A stretch of 48,624 nt of DNA from contig DASREM010000035.1 of NCBI GenBank assembly GCA_035652095.1, positions 1 through 48,624 of the forward strand, given 5' to 3'. The stretch is from DASREM01 sp035652095. GTDB lineage: Bacteria; Acidobacteriota; Terriglobia; Terriglobales; Acidobacteriaceae. How positions within the stretch are numbered: position 1 is the first letter of the stretch; each line of letters starts with the position of its first letter. A program made the position numbers and the translations under genes. This document shows positions 41,069 through 48,624 of the stretch, piece by piece. The notes beneath the pieces were generated by a model. The model ran no database searches, was not told the DNA's origin, and saw only the letters and a program-made list of their open reading frames with translations.

Positions 41069-42102
41069 GGCTGCATTCCTGGCCGGGGCGGCATGACGAA
41101 GCCGTACGACTTGACCAGTTCATCGCGCAGCTGGCGCCCGGTGTAGTGGACGAACACGTCGTCCAGGGTTGTGTTCTGTACCGACAGCGAACGCACGCGG
41201 GCACCGGCCTTCACCGCCGCCTCTACCATTTCCGTTGTGGTTTTCGAGCCATCGCCGGTAAGTACGCGATACATGCCTGCACCCTCGTGCTGGACCGAGG
41301 TGACATCCGACAATTTGTGCAGGCGCTGCTCCCAATCCGCTGGGGCATTGTCGAATTGCGCTTCAATCACGTTCGATCCCGGCACGCTCGCCTTCAGGGC
41401 CGGGGGCGTATCGAGCGCGACCAGCTTGCCGTGATCCACAATGGCGATGCGGTCGCACAGGCGGTCTGCTTCGTCCATGTAGTGCGTGGTGATGAGAATC
41501 GTGAGCTGGCGATTCGATTTGATGTTGGTCAACATTTCCCAGACCGCAACCCGGGAGACTGGGTCCAGTCCGGTGGTGGGTTCGTCGAGAAAGAAAATGC
41601 GCGGGCTGTGCACCAGGCCGCGAGCGATCTCCAGACGGCGTCGCATGCCTCCAGAAAGGGTTTTGGTCTGCGCATCGCGCCACTTGGTCAGGTCTACCAG
41701 TTCGAGGAGTTCATCAATCGCCGCGCGGCGTTTCTTGGCGGGCACATCGTAGAGCTTGGCGTAAATATTCAGGTTCTCGTCGATGGTGAGATCGAGATCG
41801 CTGGTCAGCGCCTGCGGAATTACGCCGATCATGCGCCGCGCCGCGTCGGGGTCCTTCTGCACGTCGTGCCCGCCGATATATGCCTTGCCGGCTGTAATCG
41901 GGATCAGCGTGGTCATCATCCGAATCAGGGTTGATTTGCCTGCACCGTTCGGTCCCAGCAGGCCGAAAATTTCTCCTTCTTTCACTTGGAAAGAAATGTC
42001 GTCCACCGCGGTGAAGTCGCCGTACTTCTTGACGATGTGCTCGACGGCGATGGCGTTTCCGGCACCGCCATTCGCGCCGTTCTTTTGGAATTCCGCCATC
42101 AT
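41065..42102 (-). CDS. ABC transporter ATP-binding protein (DrrA/YbhF-like)
   Basis: 345 residues. Walker A LLGPNGAGKST near 50, signature LSGGMRRRLEIARGL near 148, Walker B RIFFLDEPTTGLDP near 168-180, and the His switch in ITTHYMDEADRLCDRIAI near 204. The last ~100 residues carry a DrrA-type C-terminal domain (LSVQNTTLDDVFVHYTGRQLRDE near 310). It drives the ABC-2 permease downstream and may export a drug or lipid. It overlaps the HlyD-like gene by 4 bp upstream and the permease by 4 bp downstream. Confidence 0.94.
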   Translation of the reverse strand: MMAEFQKNGANGGAGNAIAVEHIVKKYGDFTAVDDISFQVKEGEIFGLLGPNGAGKSTLIRMMTTLIPITAGKAYIGGHDVQKDPDAARRMIGVIPQALTSDLDLTIDENLNIYAKLYDVPAKKRRAAIDELLELVDLTKWRDAQTKTLSGGMRRRLEIARGLVHSPRIFFLDEPTTGLDPVSRVAVWEMLTNIKSNRQLTILITTHYMDEADRLCDRIAIVDHGKLVALDTPPALKASVPGSNVIEAQFDNAPADWEQRLHKLSDVTSVQHEGAGMYRVLTGDGSKTTTEMVEAAVKAGARVRSLSVQNTTLDDVFVHYTGRQLRDELVKSYGFVMPPRPGMQP

Positions 42103-43196
42103 GGCTGCTTCTCGGCCGTCTTCTGGTTGGAGGCGATGCCCTTCAACTGGTCAGGGGAGACCAGCACTTCGGCGGTCATGCCGGGAACGTAGGCGCCCTT
42201 GGGATTATCCAGGCGCACTTTCAGGACGATGGTCTTGATGTCGCGCTTGCGGCGGCTCACGTCGCGTTGCGTGGCAAAATCAGCTTCCGCGGATTTGAAG
42301 AATACTTTGCCCGAGGTGATGGTTCCTCCCGGCAACCGCACTCGCAGCGTGTCGCCGTAGCCGATGTGGTCCGCTTCGGTTTCAGGCATTGCAGCGCGAA
42401 CCCAGGTATCGCTCAGGTCCACCACCGTCACGATCGCCTGTCCGGCATTCACCACTTCGCCTTCGCGTGCCGCGCGAACCGAAACCGTTCCGCTTACCGG
42501 GGCGTATATCTTGGTGTAGCCAAGCCTCACCTCGGCCTGCTTCAACATTTCTTCGGCATTCGCCATCTGCGCCCGTGTAGATGCCACGGTGCTCTGGGCA
42601 GCATGCGCCTGATGAGTGTTGGCGATCGCCATATTCAACTCGGCCTGCGCGGCCGCAACCTGGTCTTTCAAAGACTGCACCAGCGCGGTCTGCGCCTTCA
42701 GATTGCTTTCCGCCTGGACCTTTTCCTGCTCGGAAGCGATTCCCTGGTTCGCGAGTTCGATCATTCGCCGGCTGTCACTCTCGGTACGCGTCAGGGTGGC
42801 TTCGGCCTGCAGCAATTGCGCGCGGGTGGAGGCCAGTCGGGCCTGCGCGTTCGCGACGCTGCTCGAGGTGGAGCCCTGCGTGGCTTCGCGCGTCGCCTCG
42901 GTCTCGGAGACCTTCGACTTCAGGCTGGAGATCGTAGCCGCCGCGGCGCGCTCCTGGGCTTCGAGTTCGGACGCATCAAGGACGGCGATCAGGTCTCCAG
43001 CCTTCACCGGCGTTCCTTCATCCACCAGCAGCTTTTGAATACGGCCCGCAATCTGCGGGCTGACCACGACCTGGTTCGAATCCACGGTTCCAATCAGGAT
43101 CAGGTCCTTGTTGCTCGGAGTAGAGAAAAAGTAATAACCGAGCGCGATCAGGCAGATGATGCTGAGCAGGATGATGAATTTATTGCGTGCGCTCAC
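42099..43196 (-). CDS. HlyD/YbhG family periplasmic adaptor
   Basis: 365 residues. An N-terminal transmembrane anchor (about 7-25, FIILLSIICLIALGYYFF) precedes the biotinyl-lipoyl-like half-motif GTVDSNQVVVSPQIAGRIQK near 38-57. A long coiled-coil hairpin spans about 80-210 (AQARLASTRAQLLQAE and related heptads), then the second half GYTKIYAPVSGTVSVRAARE near 225-240 and a beta-barrel. It joins the inner-membrane exporter to an outer-membrane channel. No TolC gene is in the window. It overlaps tetR and the ATPase genes by 4 bp each. Confidence 0.93.
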   Translation of the reverse strand: MSARNKFIILLSIICLIALGYYFFSTPSNKDLILIGTVDSNQVVVSPQIAGRIQKLLVDEGTPVKAGDLIAVLDASELEAQERAAAATISSLKSKVSETEATREATQGSTSSSVANAQARLASTRAQLLQAEATLTRTESDSRRMIELANQGIASEQEKVQAESNLKAQTALVQSLKDQVAAAQAELNMAIANTHQAHAAQSTVASTRAQMANAEEMLKQAEVRLGYTKIYAPVSGTVSVRAAREGEVVNAGQAIVTVVDLSDTWVRAAMPETEADHIGYGDTLRVRLPGGTITSGKVFFKSAEADFATQRDVSRRKRDIKTIVLKVRLDNPKGAYVPGMTAEVLVSPDQLKGIASNQKTAEKQP

Positions 43197-43864
43197 TTCG
43201 GTTCTCCCTTGGGCAACCTCTGGAACAATGCGGCCGAAACGAAGTCGAGTACCGCGGCCTTGCGCTCGGCAACGCGTTCGGGCGACAGCGGATCGAACCC
43301 GGTTACGGTCTTCATGACCGGCGCGCTGATGAAGTAGAAAACCACCAGTGCAACCATGGAAGGAATGAATTGCATGGGATCAATGGGACGGAACTCGCCG
43401 GAAGCGACGCCTTGCCGGATGACCCCGCCCAACCTGGTGTAGAGGGGCATGAAATAGCGTTTGGCTACGCGCTGTAAGTGCGGGGAACCCTGCCCGGCGC
43501 GCATGGTTTCCATCTGGATGAGATTGCGAAAATGGGGATGGCTGGCGACAAAGTCGAAATAATTGGCCACGTAAATCAGGACCTTCTCCCCAGGAGGCAG
43601 TTCGCGATTGAGGACCTCCGTCATGTGCTCGCTGAGTTGGCCGAAAGCATAGTCGAGCGCGGCGCCATAGAGACTTTCTTTGTCTTTGAAGTAGTAATAG
43701 AGCAGCGCCTTGTTGACGCGAGCAGCGCGCGCGATTGCGTCGGTGCGCGCACCGGCCATCCCTTCTTTGGAAAACTCTCGAACCGCGGCTTTGAGGATGG
43801 CGGCGCGGCTCTGGTCGGGACGGCCGCGGGTCCCGTACGGCGACTTAGGTTCAGGGAGCTTCAT
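43193..43864 (-). CDS. TetR family repressor of the exporter operon
   Basis: 223 residues. The N-terminal helix-turn-helix is readable: RAAILKAAVREFSKEGMAGA at about 20-39 and ARVNKALLYYYFKDKESLYG at about 47-66, the TetR signature. The remaining ~140 residues are helical ligand-binding sequence. It heads the operon with the adaptor, ATPase and permease genes, and a 20-bp imperfect palindrome sits four bases before its ATG, so autoregulation of the whole operon is likely. The layout resembles E. coli CecR with YbhGFSR, which is linked to antibiotic sensitivity. Confidence 0.93.
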   Translation of the reverse strand: MKLPEPKSPYGTRGRPDQSRAAILKAAVREFSKEGMAGARTDAIARAARVNKALLYYYFKDKESLYGAALDYAFGQLSEHMTEVLNRELPPGEKVLIYVANYFDFVASHPHFRNLIQMETMRAGQGSPHLQRVAKRYFMPLYTRLGGVIRQGVASGEFRPIDPMQFIPSMVALVVFYFISAPVMKTVTGFDPLSPERVAERKAAVLDFVSAALFQRLPKGEPK

Positions 43865-43867
43865 GCC

Positions 43868-43887
43868 TTAATTAACCGGTTAGTTAG
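43868..43887. promoter_or_regulatory. Palindromic TetR operator
   Basis: TTAATTAACCGGTTAGTTAG is a 20-bp imperfect palindrome centred on the perfect 8-bp AACCGGTT, with two mismatched pairs, ending four bases before the tetR ATG. Its size and place fit a TetR dimer site. Binding is inferred. Confidence 0.65.
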
Positions 43888-44077
43888 ATGATAACCCCGC
43901 GGCCCGGGATGCGCAAGACCCATTGCGATAGGGAATTCAGGAAGTTGCAAAGACCGGCGGGCAATGAAACCAGGCGCGGGTAGGCGCCCGCGACCAGAGG
44001 CCACGTTTTCACGTCCCGCAAATTCCTGCCGGCACCGAATGATATCTTTGCTGAATCGTTTCAATACCGGAGTCTTC

Positions 44078-45898
44078 ATGATGAACCATGCCCCCGGATG
44101 TATCCTCCTGCTGGCCTCGTTCTCGTTCGCGCAGGCGCCTCAAATTCTTACCAATCACCTGGGATATGAGCCCGAGGCTCCCAAGCACGCGGTCATACTG
44201 GGGAAACAAAGTGATACCGTCTCTGACTGTGCGCTGAATGATTCACGGAACCAGCGGCAGGTCCTCGCAGTGCATCCCGCGCATGCCGGCCCGGTCAGCA
44301 AATGGCGGGACTGGAATTTCTGGACGCTCGACTTCGATTCCTTTCGCAACGAGGGCAGCTACTATCTCTCTTGCCGGACCAGCCAGGGCGATGTCCGCTC
44401 CTTCCCGTTTGCCATTCAGAAATACCTGCTCGATCGCAAAACTCTTTCCGACGTTATCTACTACTTCAAAGAGGAGCGCAGTAGCGGACCCATGGATGAA
44501 GCCGACCGGCATCTGCACTTCGACGGAAAGAAGCCGGGCACACTGGACGCGCATGGCGGGTGGTGGGACGCGACCGGCGACTATGGCAAGCATCTCTCGC
44601 ACCTGTCCTTCTCAACCTATTTCAATCCCCAGCAGATTCCGCTGGTGGTTTACAGCCTGTTGAAGAGTGAGCAGGAACTGGATCGGCGCGGGCTGCCGGA
44701 GTTTGCGCGCTATAAGGACCGCATGCTTGACGAAGCCCTGTTTGGCGCCGACTACCTCGTGCGCGTAAAAGACCCGAACGCTTCGTTTTATCGCTCGATC
44801 TCGAATGGGGGCGTGAAGCAGGTTCCCGAAGAACGCAAAGTTGCCGGGGAGATGAAGAAATTCGGCATCTACCAGTCGAGCAGCCAGGAACCCCGCGACA
44901 TGATCGAGCAGGCCAACAACGATATGGAGTACGAGGTCAGTTATCGTTCTGGCGGCGGTATAGCCATCGCCGCGCTCGCGCTGGCCAGTACGTTCCCGCA
45001 TCCGGGAGAGTTTCACAGTGCGGATTACCTCAAGGCTGCAGAAGAGGCATTTGACTTTCTGGAGAAGAATAACTTGAAGATGGTCAACGACGGCAAAGAA
45101 AACATCGTCGACGACTACTGCGCGCTCGCGGCCGCCACGGAACTGTTCAAGGCGACAAAGCAGATCAAGTACAAAGAAGCTGCCGACCGTCGCGCCGCAA
45201 ATCTCATGGATCGCTTGATCAGCTCCGGCCCGTATCAGAACTATTGGCGAGCCGACGACGTCCAGCGCCCCTTCTTTCACGCCTCCGACGCAGGGTTTCC
45301 CGCGGTCAGCCTGCTCTACTATTTGCCGGTTGCAGACTCGCCAAACCGTCAGTTGGTTCTGGAGGCGGTGCGGAAATCCCTTCAATTTCAACTCGCGCTT
45401 AATGTCGAAGTCACGAACCCGTTCGACTACGCGCGGCAGCTGGTGCAGGACAAATCAGGCAACCGGCACACCAGTTTCTTCTTCCCCCACAATTCCGATG
45501 CGGCGCCATGGTGGCAAGGAGAGAATGCCCGCCTCGCTTCGCTGGCCGCTGCGGCCCGTCTGGCGGCACGCGAATACCCCAACCAGCCCGCGTTTCAGAA
45601 CAAGCTGCAATCGTTCTCGCTCGACCAGATCAACTGGATCCTCGGGCTCAATCCGTTCGATTCTTCCATGCTCTATGGAGTCGGCCGCAACAATCCGGAA
45701 TACATGTTTTTCGATTCCTGGGAATTCACCAATGCTCCGGGAGGAATTTCCAATGGCATCACCAGCGGCTTCAAAGATGAAGAGGACATTGACTTCGACC
45801 TGAATTGGCATCAGACCGGCGCCGACAACGACTGGCGCTGGCAAGAGCAGTGGCTCCCGCACGCAGCCTGGTTTTTGTTGGCGGTATCAGCCCGGTAA
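44078..45898 (+). CDS. Glycoside hydrolase family 9 enzyme
   Basis: 606 residues from the ATG at 44078, preceded by GGAG; upstream in-frame sequence is not coding-like. A short signal peptide (MMNHAPGCILLLASFSFAQA) is followed by an Ig-like CelD_N domain (about 20-105, QILTNHLGYEPEAPKHAVIL) and a GH9 alpha/alpha barrel. GGWWDATGDYGKHL (Asp164 and Asp168) matches the GH9 catalytic Asp region, and Glu590 in DWRWQEQW is the expected acid near the C-terminus. It may act on cellulose, other beta-1,4 glucans or amino-sugar glycans. It is divergent from the TetR operon, with no other carbohydrate gene around. Confidence 0.88.
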   Translation: MMNHAPGCILLLASFSFAQAPQILTNHLGYEPEAPKHAVILGKQSDTVSDCALNDSRNQRQVLAVHPAHAGPVSKWRDWNFWTLDFDSFRNEGSYYLSCRTSQGDVRSFPFAIQKYLLDRKTLSDVIYYFKEERSSGPMDEADRHLHFDGKKPGTLDAHGGWWDATGDYGKHLSHLSFSTYFNPQQIPLVVYSLLKSEQELDRRGLPEFARYKDRMLDEALFGADYLVRVKDPNASFYRSISNGGVKQVPEERKVAGEMKKFGIYQSSSQEPRDMIEQANNDMEYEVSYRSGGGIAIAALALASTFPHPGEFHSADYLKAAEEAFDFLEKNNLKMVNDGKENIVDDYCALAAATELFKATKQIKYKEAADRRAANLMDRLISSGPYQNYWRADDVQRPFFHASDAGFPAVSLLYYLPVADSPNRQLVLEAVRKSLQFQLALNVEVTNPFDYARQLVQDKSGNRHTSFFFPHNSDAAPWWQGENARLASLAAAARLAAREYPNQPAFQNKLQSFSLDQINWILGLNPFDSSMLYGVGRNNPEYMFFDSWEFTNAPGGISNGITSGFKDEEDIDFDLNWHQTGADNDWRWQEQWLPHAAWFLLAVSAR

Positions 45899-45987
45899 GA
45901 AACAGAGAAGCGTCAGAGAGTTATGAAGCAGATGGACAAGATCGAAATCGCCGGATTGCAGAACGCCTCCGACGCGGCATGGCATCT

Positions 45988-46392
45988 ATGAACAAGAAAT
46001 CTGTTGTTCGCCGTTCACTGCCGAAAAACAAAATTCCGAATGACATAGACGACTACCTCGCCGACGTCCCCGAACCTGCGCGCAGCACGCTTGAGAAAGT
46101 TCGCGCGGCGATCCGGGCCGCTGCCCCGAAAGAAGCCACCGAATGTATCAGCTACCGCATTCCAACCTTCGACTACCAAGGACACCTGGTCGCCTTTGCT
46201 GCCTTCAAGAACCACTGCAGCCTGTTCCCGATGAGCTATGCGGTAATCCGTGCCTGCAAGGATGAACTCAAGCGCTATACGCAGTCGGGAAAGGGGACGA
46301 TTCAGTTCCCGGTAGACAAACCTCTCTCGCCCGCTCTGATCCGGAAGATCGTGAAAGCGCGGGTGGCAGAGCAGGAAAAGAAAGCGCGATAA
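45988..46392 (+). CDS. DUF1801/YdhG-like protein
   Basis: 134 residues from the ATG at 45988 (an ATG three codons earlier is equally possible). The pattern DIDDYLADVPEPARSTLEKVRAAIRAAAPKEATECISYRIPTFDYQG (in several parts), then LVAFAAFKNHCSLFP, YTQSGKGTIQFPVDKPLSPAL and IRKIVKARVAEQ is typical of the DUF1801 (YdhG/YdeI) group with a CyaY-like fold. Its role is unclear. Upstream in-frame codons overlap the GH9 end and are probably not used. Confidence 0.85.
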   Translation: MNKKSVVRRSLPKNKIPNDIDDYLADVPEPARSTLEKVRAAIRAAAPKEATECISYRIPTFDYQGHLVAFAAFKNHCSLFPMSYAVIRACKDELKRYTQSGKGTIQFPVDKPLSPALIRKIVKARVAEQEKKAR

Positions 46393-46479
46393 GCGGCGCC
46401 CCCATTATCCAAGGCTCGGTGCATTTGAATAGTTGCGCTCCGTGCCCGCTCCTGCTTACACTCCTCTTTCCGAAAACTC

Positions 46480-47832
46480 ATGATCAGCCTTGACCGCAAC
46501 CGCCTTCAGTCCCTTATGCAGCGCGAGCAGCAAAGGTTTGTCAACGACCGCCCCAAGTCGAGGGCGCTGTTCGAGCGTGCCGGCAAATCCCTGCTGGGTG
46601 GCGTGCCGATGAACTGGATGGCCAAGTGGGCGGGCGCATTTCCTCCCTTTGTTCGCGAGGCGCAGGGCGCACATTTTTACGATGTGGACGGAAATCGCTA
46701 CATTGACTTTTGCCTGGGCGACACGGGAGCGATGACCGGCCACTCGCCTTCGGCGACCGTAAAAGCCGTCGAAGAGCAGGTGCGGCGCGGCATCACGCTG
46801 ATGCTGCCCAGCGAAGATGCGGTATGGGTGGGGGAGGAGTTGCAGAAGCGATTCGGGCTGCCATACTGGCAATTCGCCCTTACCGCGACCGACGCCAACC
46901 GTTTTTCGATCCGTCTCGCGCGCCAGATTACCAGCCGGCCGAAGATTCTCGTTTTCAACTGGTGCTACCACGGTACCGTCGATGAGAGTTTCATCACGCT
47001 CAACAACGGCGTCGGGCATGCGCGGCGGGGAAACATCGGGCCGCCCGTCGATCCGGCGATTACCACCAAGGTTGTCGAGTTCAATGACCTGCCGGCGCTC
47101 GAGCAGGCCCTCGCCCCCGGCGACGTCGCCTGTGTATTGGCCGAACCCGTAATGACGAATGTCGGCATCGTGCATCCAGAGCCGGGCTTCCACAAGGCGA
47201 TGCACGAGTTGTGCCGCAAGACGGGAACCCTGCTGATGATCGATGAGACGCATACGATTTGTGCCGGGCCAGGAGGTTACACGCGCGAAGAAAATCTGGA
47301 GCCCGACTTCTACATCTTCGGCAAGGCCATTGCCGGAGGGGTTCCAGGCGCCGCTTATGGGTTCACCGAAGAAATCGCAAAAAAGATCATGGAACGGCAC
47401 AGCCTTGAAGACTGCGATACCGGCGGCATCGGCGGCACCTTAGCCGGCAACTCCCTCTCACTGGCCGCCATGCGCGCAACACTCTCCAAGGTTCTTACCA
47501 GGGAGGCTTTTGATTCCATGATCCCCCTCGCAGAGCGCTGGACCGCGGGAGTGCAAAAGACGATTGATGAATTCCAGGTGCCCTGGCACGTGACCCGACT
47601 GGGATGCCGCGCGGAATACCTGTTCACCTCGAAGGTCCCTAGAAATGGCACCGAGGCCCACGATGCCATGGACTTTGAACTCGAACGCTTCATGCATCTC
47701 TATGCCATGAACCGCGGCATCCTGCTGACGCCTTTCCACAACATGGCATTGATGTCGCCGGCCACCAGCAAAGAGGATGTGGACCACCACTCCCGCGTAT
47801 TCCGCGAAGCCGTGAAAGAGCTGGTCGGATGA
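46480..47832 (+). CDS. Class III PLP aminotransferase (glutamate-1-semialdehyde aminomutase-like)
   Basis: 450 residues. Fold-type I class III enzyme: AHFYDVDGNRYIDFCLGDTGA near 66-86, NWCYHGTVDES near 160, CVLAEPVMTNVG near 215, LMIDETHTICAGPGGYTRE near 250 and the Schiff-base Lys in FGKAIAGGVPGAAYG near 282. It is similar in layout to HemL, but the TGAMTGHSP and MNWMAKW segments differ from the classic SGTEA signature (here TATDANRFSIRLAR). I would expect an omega-aminotransferase or aminomutase on an unknown substrate rather than tetrapyrrole synthesis. The ribosome binding site is weak. Confidence 0.88.
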   Translation: MISLDRNRLQSLMQREQQRFVNDRPKSRALFERAGKSLLGGVPMNWMAKWAGAFPPFVREAQGAHFYDVDGNRYIDFCLGDTGAMTGHSPSATVKAVEEQVRRGITLMLPSEDAVWVGEELQKRFGLPYWQFALTATDANRFSIRLARQITSRPKILVFNWCYHGTVDESFITLNNGVGHARRGNIGPPVDPAITTKVVEFNDLPALEQALAPGDVACVLAEPVMTNVGIVHPEPGFHKAMHELCRKTGTLLMIDETHTICAGPGGYTREENLEPDFYIFGKAIAGGVPGAAYGFTEEIAKKIMERHSLEDCDTGGIGGTLAGNSLSLAAMRATLSKVLTREAFDSMIPLAERWTAGVQKTIDEFQVPWHVTRLGCRAEYLFTSKVPRNGTEAHDAMDFELERFMHLYAMNRGILLTPFHNMALMSPATSKEDVDHHSRVFREAVKELVG

Positions 47833-47860
47833 GAAAACGTGTTACGCTCGTACCTCCCCG

Positions 47861-48624
47861 ATGAAGCATGCACGCGACTGCGGCCGCGCATTTCTCGCGC
47901 TCCTACTGGTTTCTTTTCTGAACTCCTGTGCGAATCCGGGAGTTCCTCTGCCCCCGGAGTTGGAACTCCCGCGCCGGGTGGGCGATCTCCACGCCGTGCG
48001 CAAAGGCGATAAGGTCTACTTGTCATGGACTGTTCCCAACGAGACCGTGGACCATCAGACTATCCGTCACGCTGGTCCTACGCGCGTCTGCCGCAGTGTT
48101 GATCCCAATCCGTTGGATTGTGATCATCCGATCGTCGAAGTGCCCCCATCCAGCTTCCCAGCCCAGCCAAAGGCAAAGAAGGGCCAAGCCGTGGCCAAGG
48201 TCCAGGCAAGTTATACCGACACCTTGCCGGCACAGTTGCAGGAGGAGCATCCCGCCGATCTGCTGACCTATGCGGTTACAGTGATGAATCAGAGCGGCCG
48301 AAGCGCCGGGCCATCCAACATCGCTCAGGTCCCGGCGGCACTTACGCTTCATCCTTCCTCCGATCTGCAGGCGCAGGTCACAGCAAGTGGCGTTGCCCTG
48401 AGCTGGACCAATCCTGCGGCGCCGGCTTCGAACGTTCTGCGCTTCATCGTCAGGATTTATCGTCGCCCTGAAGATAGCAAGGCCGACAATGTTGCCGGAG
48501 AGATTCCCTTGTCCGGTGATCGCGGCGAATGGCTGGATCAGACGTTCGAATGGGAGAAGACCTACCTGTACCACCTCACGATCGTGACCAACGTTAGCCG
48601 GCCGGGCAAGCCGGACCTCCAGGT
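47861..48624 (+). CDS. Lipoprotein with fibronectin-type-III-like segments (cut by window end)
   Basis: Open for 254 codons to the window edge with no stop, starting at the ATG 28 bp after the aminotransferase gene. A basic start (MKHARDCGRAF) and hydrophobic core lead to LVSFLNSC, a lipobox with Cys near residue 23. Then come two stretches with FnIII-like character: LHAVRKGDKVYLSWTVP (about 43-59) and LQAQVTASGVALSWTNP (about 168-185), each with the W of the beta sandwich, the latter followed by the IVRIYRR strand. It is probably an envelope protein. The C-terminal part and function are unknown. Confidence 0.75.
   Translation, partial: MKHARDCGRAFLALLLVSFLNSCANPGVPLPPELELPRRVGDLHAVRKGDKVYLSWTVPNETVDHQTIRHAGPTRVCRSVDPNPLDCDHPIVEVPPSSFPAQPKAKKGQAVAKVQASYTDTLPAQLQEEHPADLLTYAVTVMNQSGRSAGPSNIAQVPAALTLHPSSDLQAQVTASGVALSWTNPAAPASNVLRFIVRIYRRPEDSKADNVAGEIPLSGDRGEWLDQTFEWEKTYLYHLTIVTNVSRPGKPDLQ

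Noticed and set aside
40082..41146. 354-codon plus-strand frame over the ABC permease
   Set aside because: His/Gln/Arg-rich antisense translation; the minus-strand permease has clear membrane segments and operon overlaps.
1..48624. tRNA or rRNA genes
   Set aside because: Gaps between genes were read for tRNA-like cloverleaf ends (GGTTCGAATCC-type) and rRNA strings; none was found, though this is by eye only.

Overview
The window is high-GC bacterial DNA, densely coded on both strands. It most likely comes from an Acidobacteriota chromosome of the Koribacter/Terriglobales type. This is inferred from the gene mix (secreted nine-heme cytochrome, isoquinoline-oxidoreductase-like molybdenum enzyme, DUF4382/DUF5666-type lipoprotein, GH9 enzyme, HslUV) and from a dispersed CATCCTGAGC...GAAGGATCT-type repeat that I associate with acidobacterial genomes. 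No rRNA, tRNA, CRISPR array, prophage or intact insertion sequence was seen. The only mobile-DNA trace is a duplicated 19-bp sequence at 91-134. Most genes are core metabolism.

Layout. 1-3.9 kb: a solitary ribbon-helix-helix regulator with a palindromic operator, purM, two small genes (one membrane, one secreted Lys/Met-rich) and a secreted P1/DmpA-type peptidase. 3.9-9.5 kb: a Pat-like acyl-CoA synthetase/GNAT fusion, a nine-heme cytochrome c, a small conserved gene and a Trm112-like protein. 9.7-13.6 kb: folD-coaE, a short-repeat array, a membrane-anchored HtrA protease with a YjbR-family protein, and a secreted protein of unknown role. 14-18.8 kb: a tight run of gamma-glutamyltransferase, TIM-barrel isomerase, asnS and arginase. 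19-21 kb: HAD hydrolase and ddl.

21.2-23.0 kb is the most interesting part. An S-box-type SAM riboswitch with a downstream intrinsic terminator precedes a threonine-synthase-like PLP enzyme, followed after one base by a ThiS/MoaD-like sulfur-carrier protein. SAM control plus a sulfur carrier argues for methionine rather than threonine synthesis. The layout matches the MetM/MetO route reported from Streptomyces, in which O-phosphohomoserine is converted to homocysteine with a protein thiocarboxylate as sulfur donor.

23-36 kb: a secreted zinc metalloprotease with an odd charged, Cys-rich tail, a VOC protein, a lipoprotein, hslV-hslU, a two-subunit molybdenum oxidoreductase, an aminotransferase coupled to a PMT-type glycosyltransferase, and a GNAT. 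36-39.3 kb: the yceD-rpmF-plsX-fabD lipid/ribosome cluster behind a good sigma70-like promoter. 39.3-44 kb: a four-gene TetR/HlyD/ABC ATPase/ABC permease exporter operon in which every junction overlaps by 4 bp, with a palindromic operator. 44-48.6 kb: a GH9 glycosidase, a DUF1801-like protein, a class III aminotransferase, and a lipoprotein that runs off the window end.

All functions are read from motifs and remembered family features. No database search was possible.
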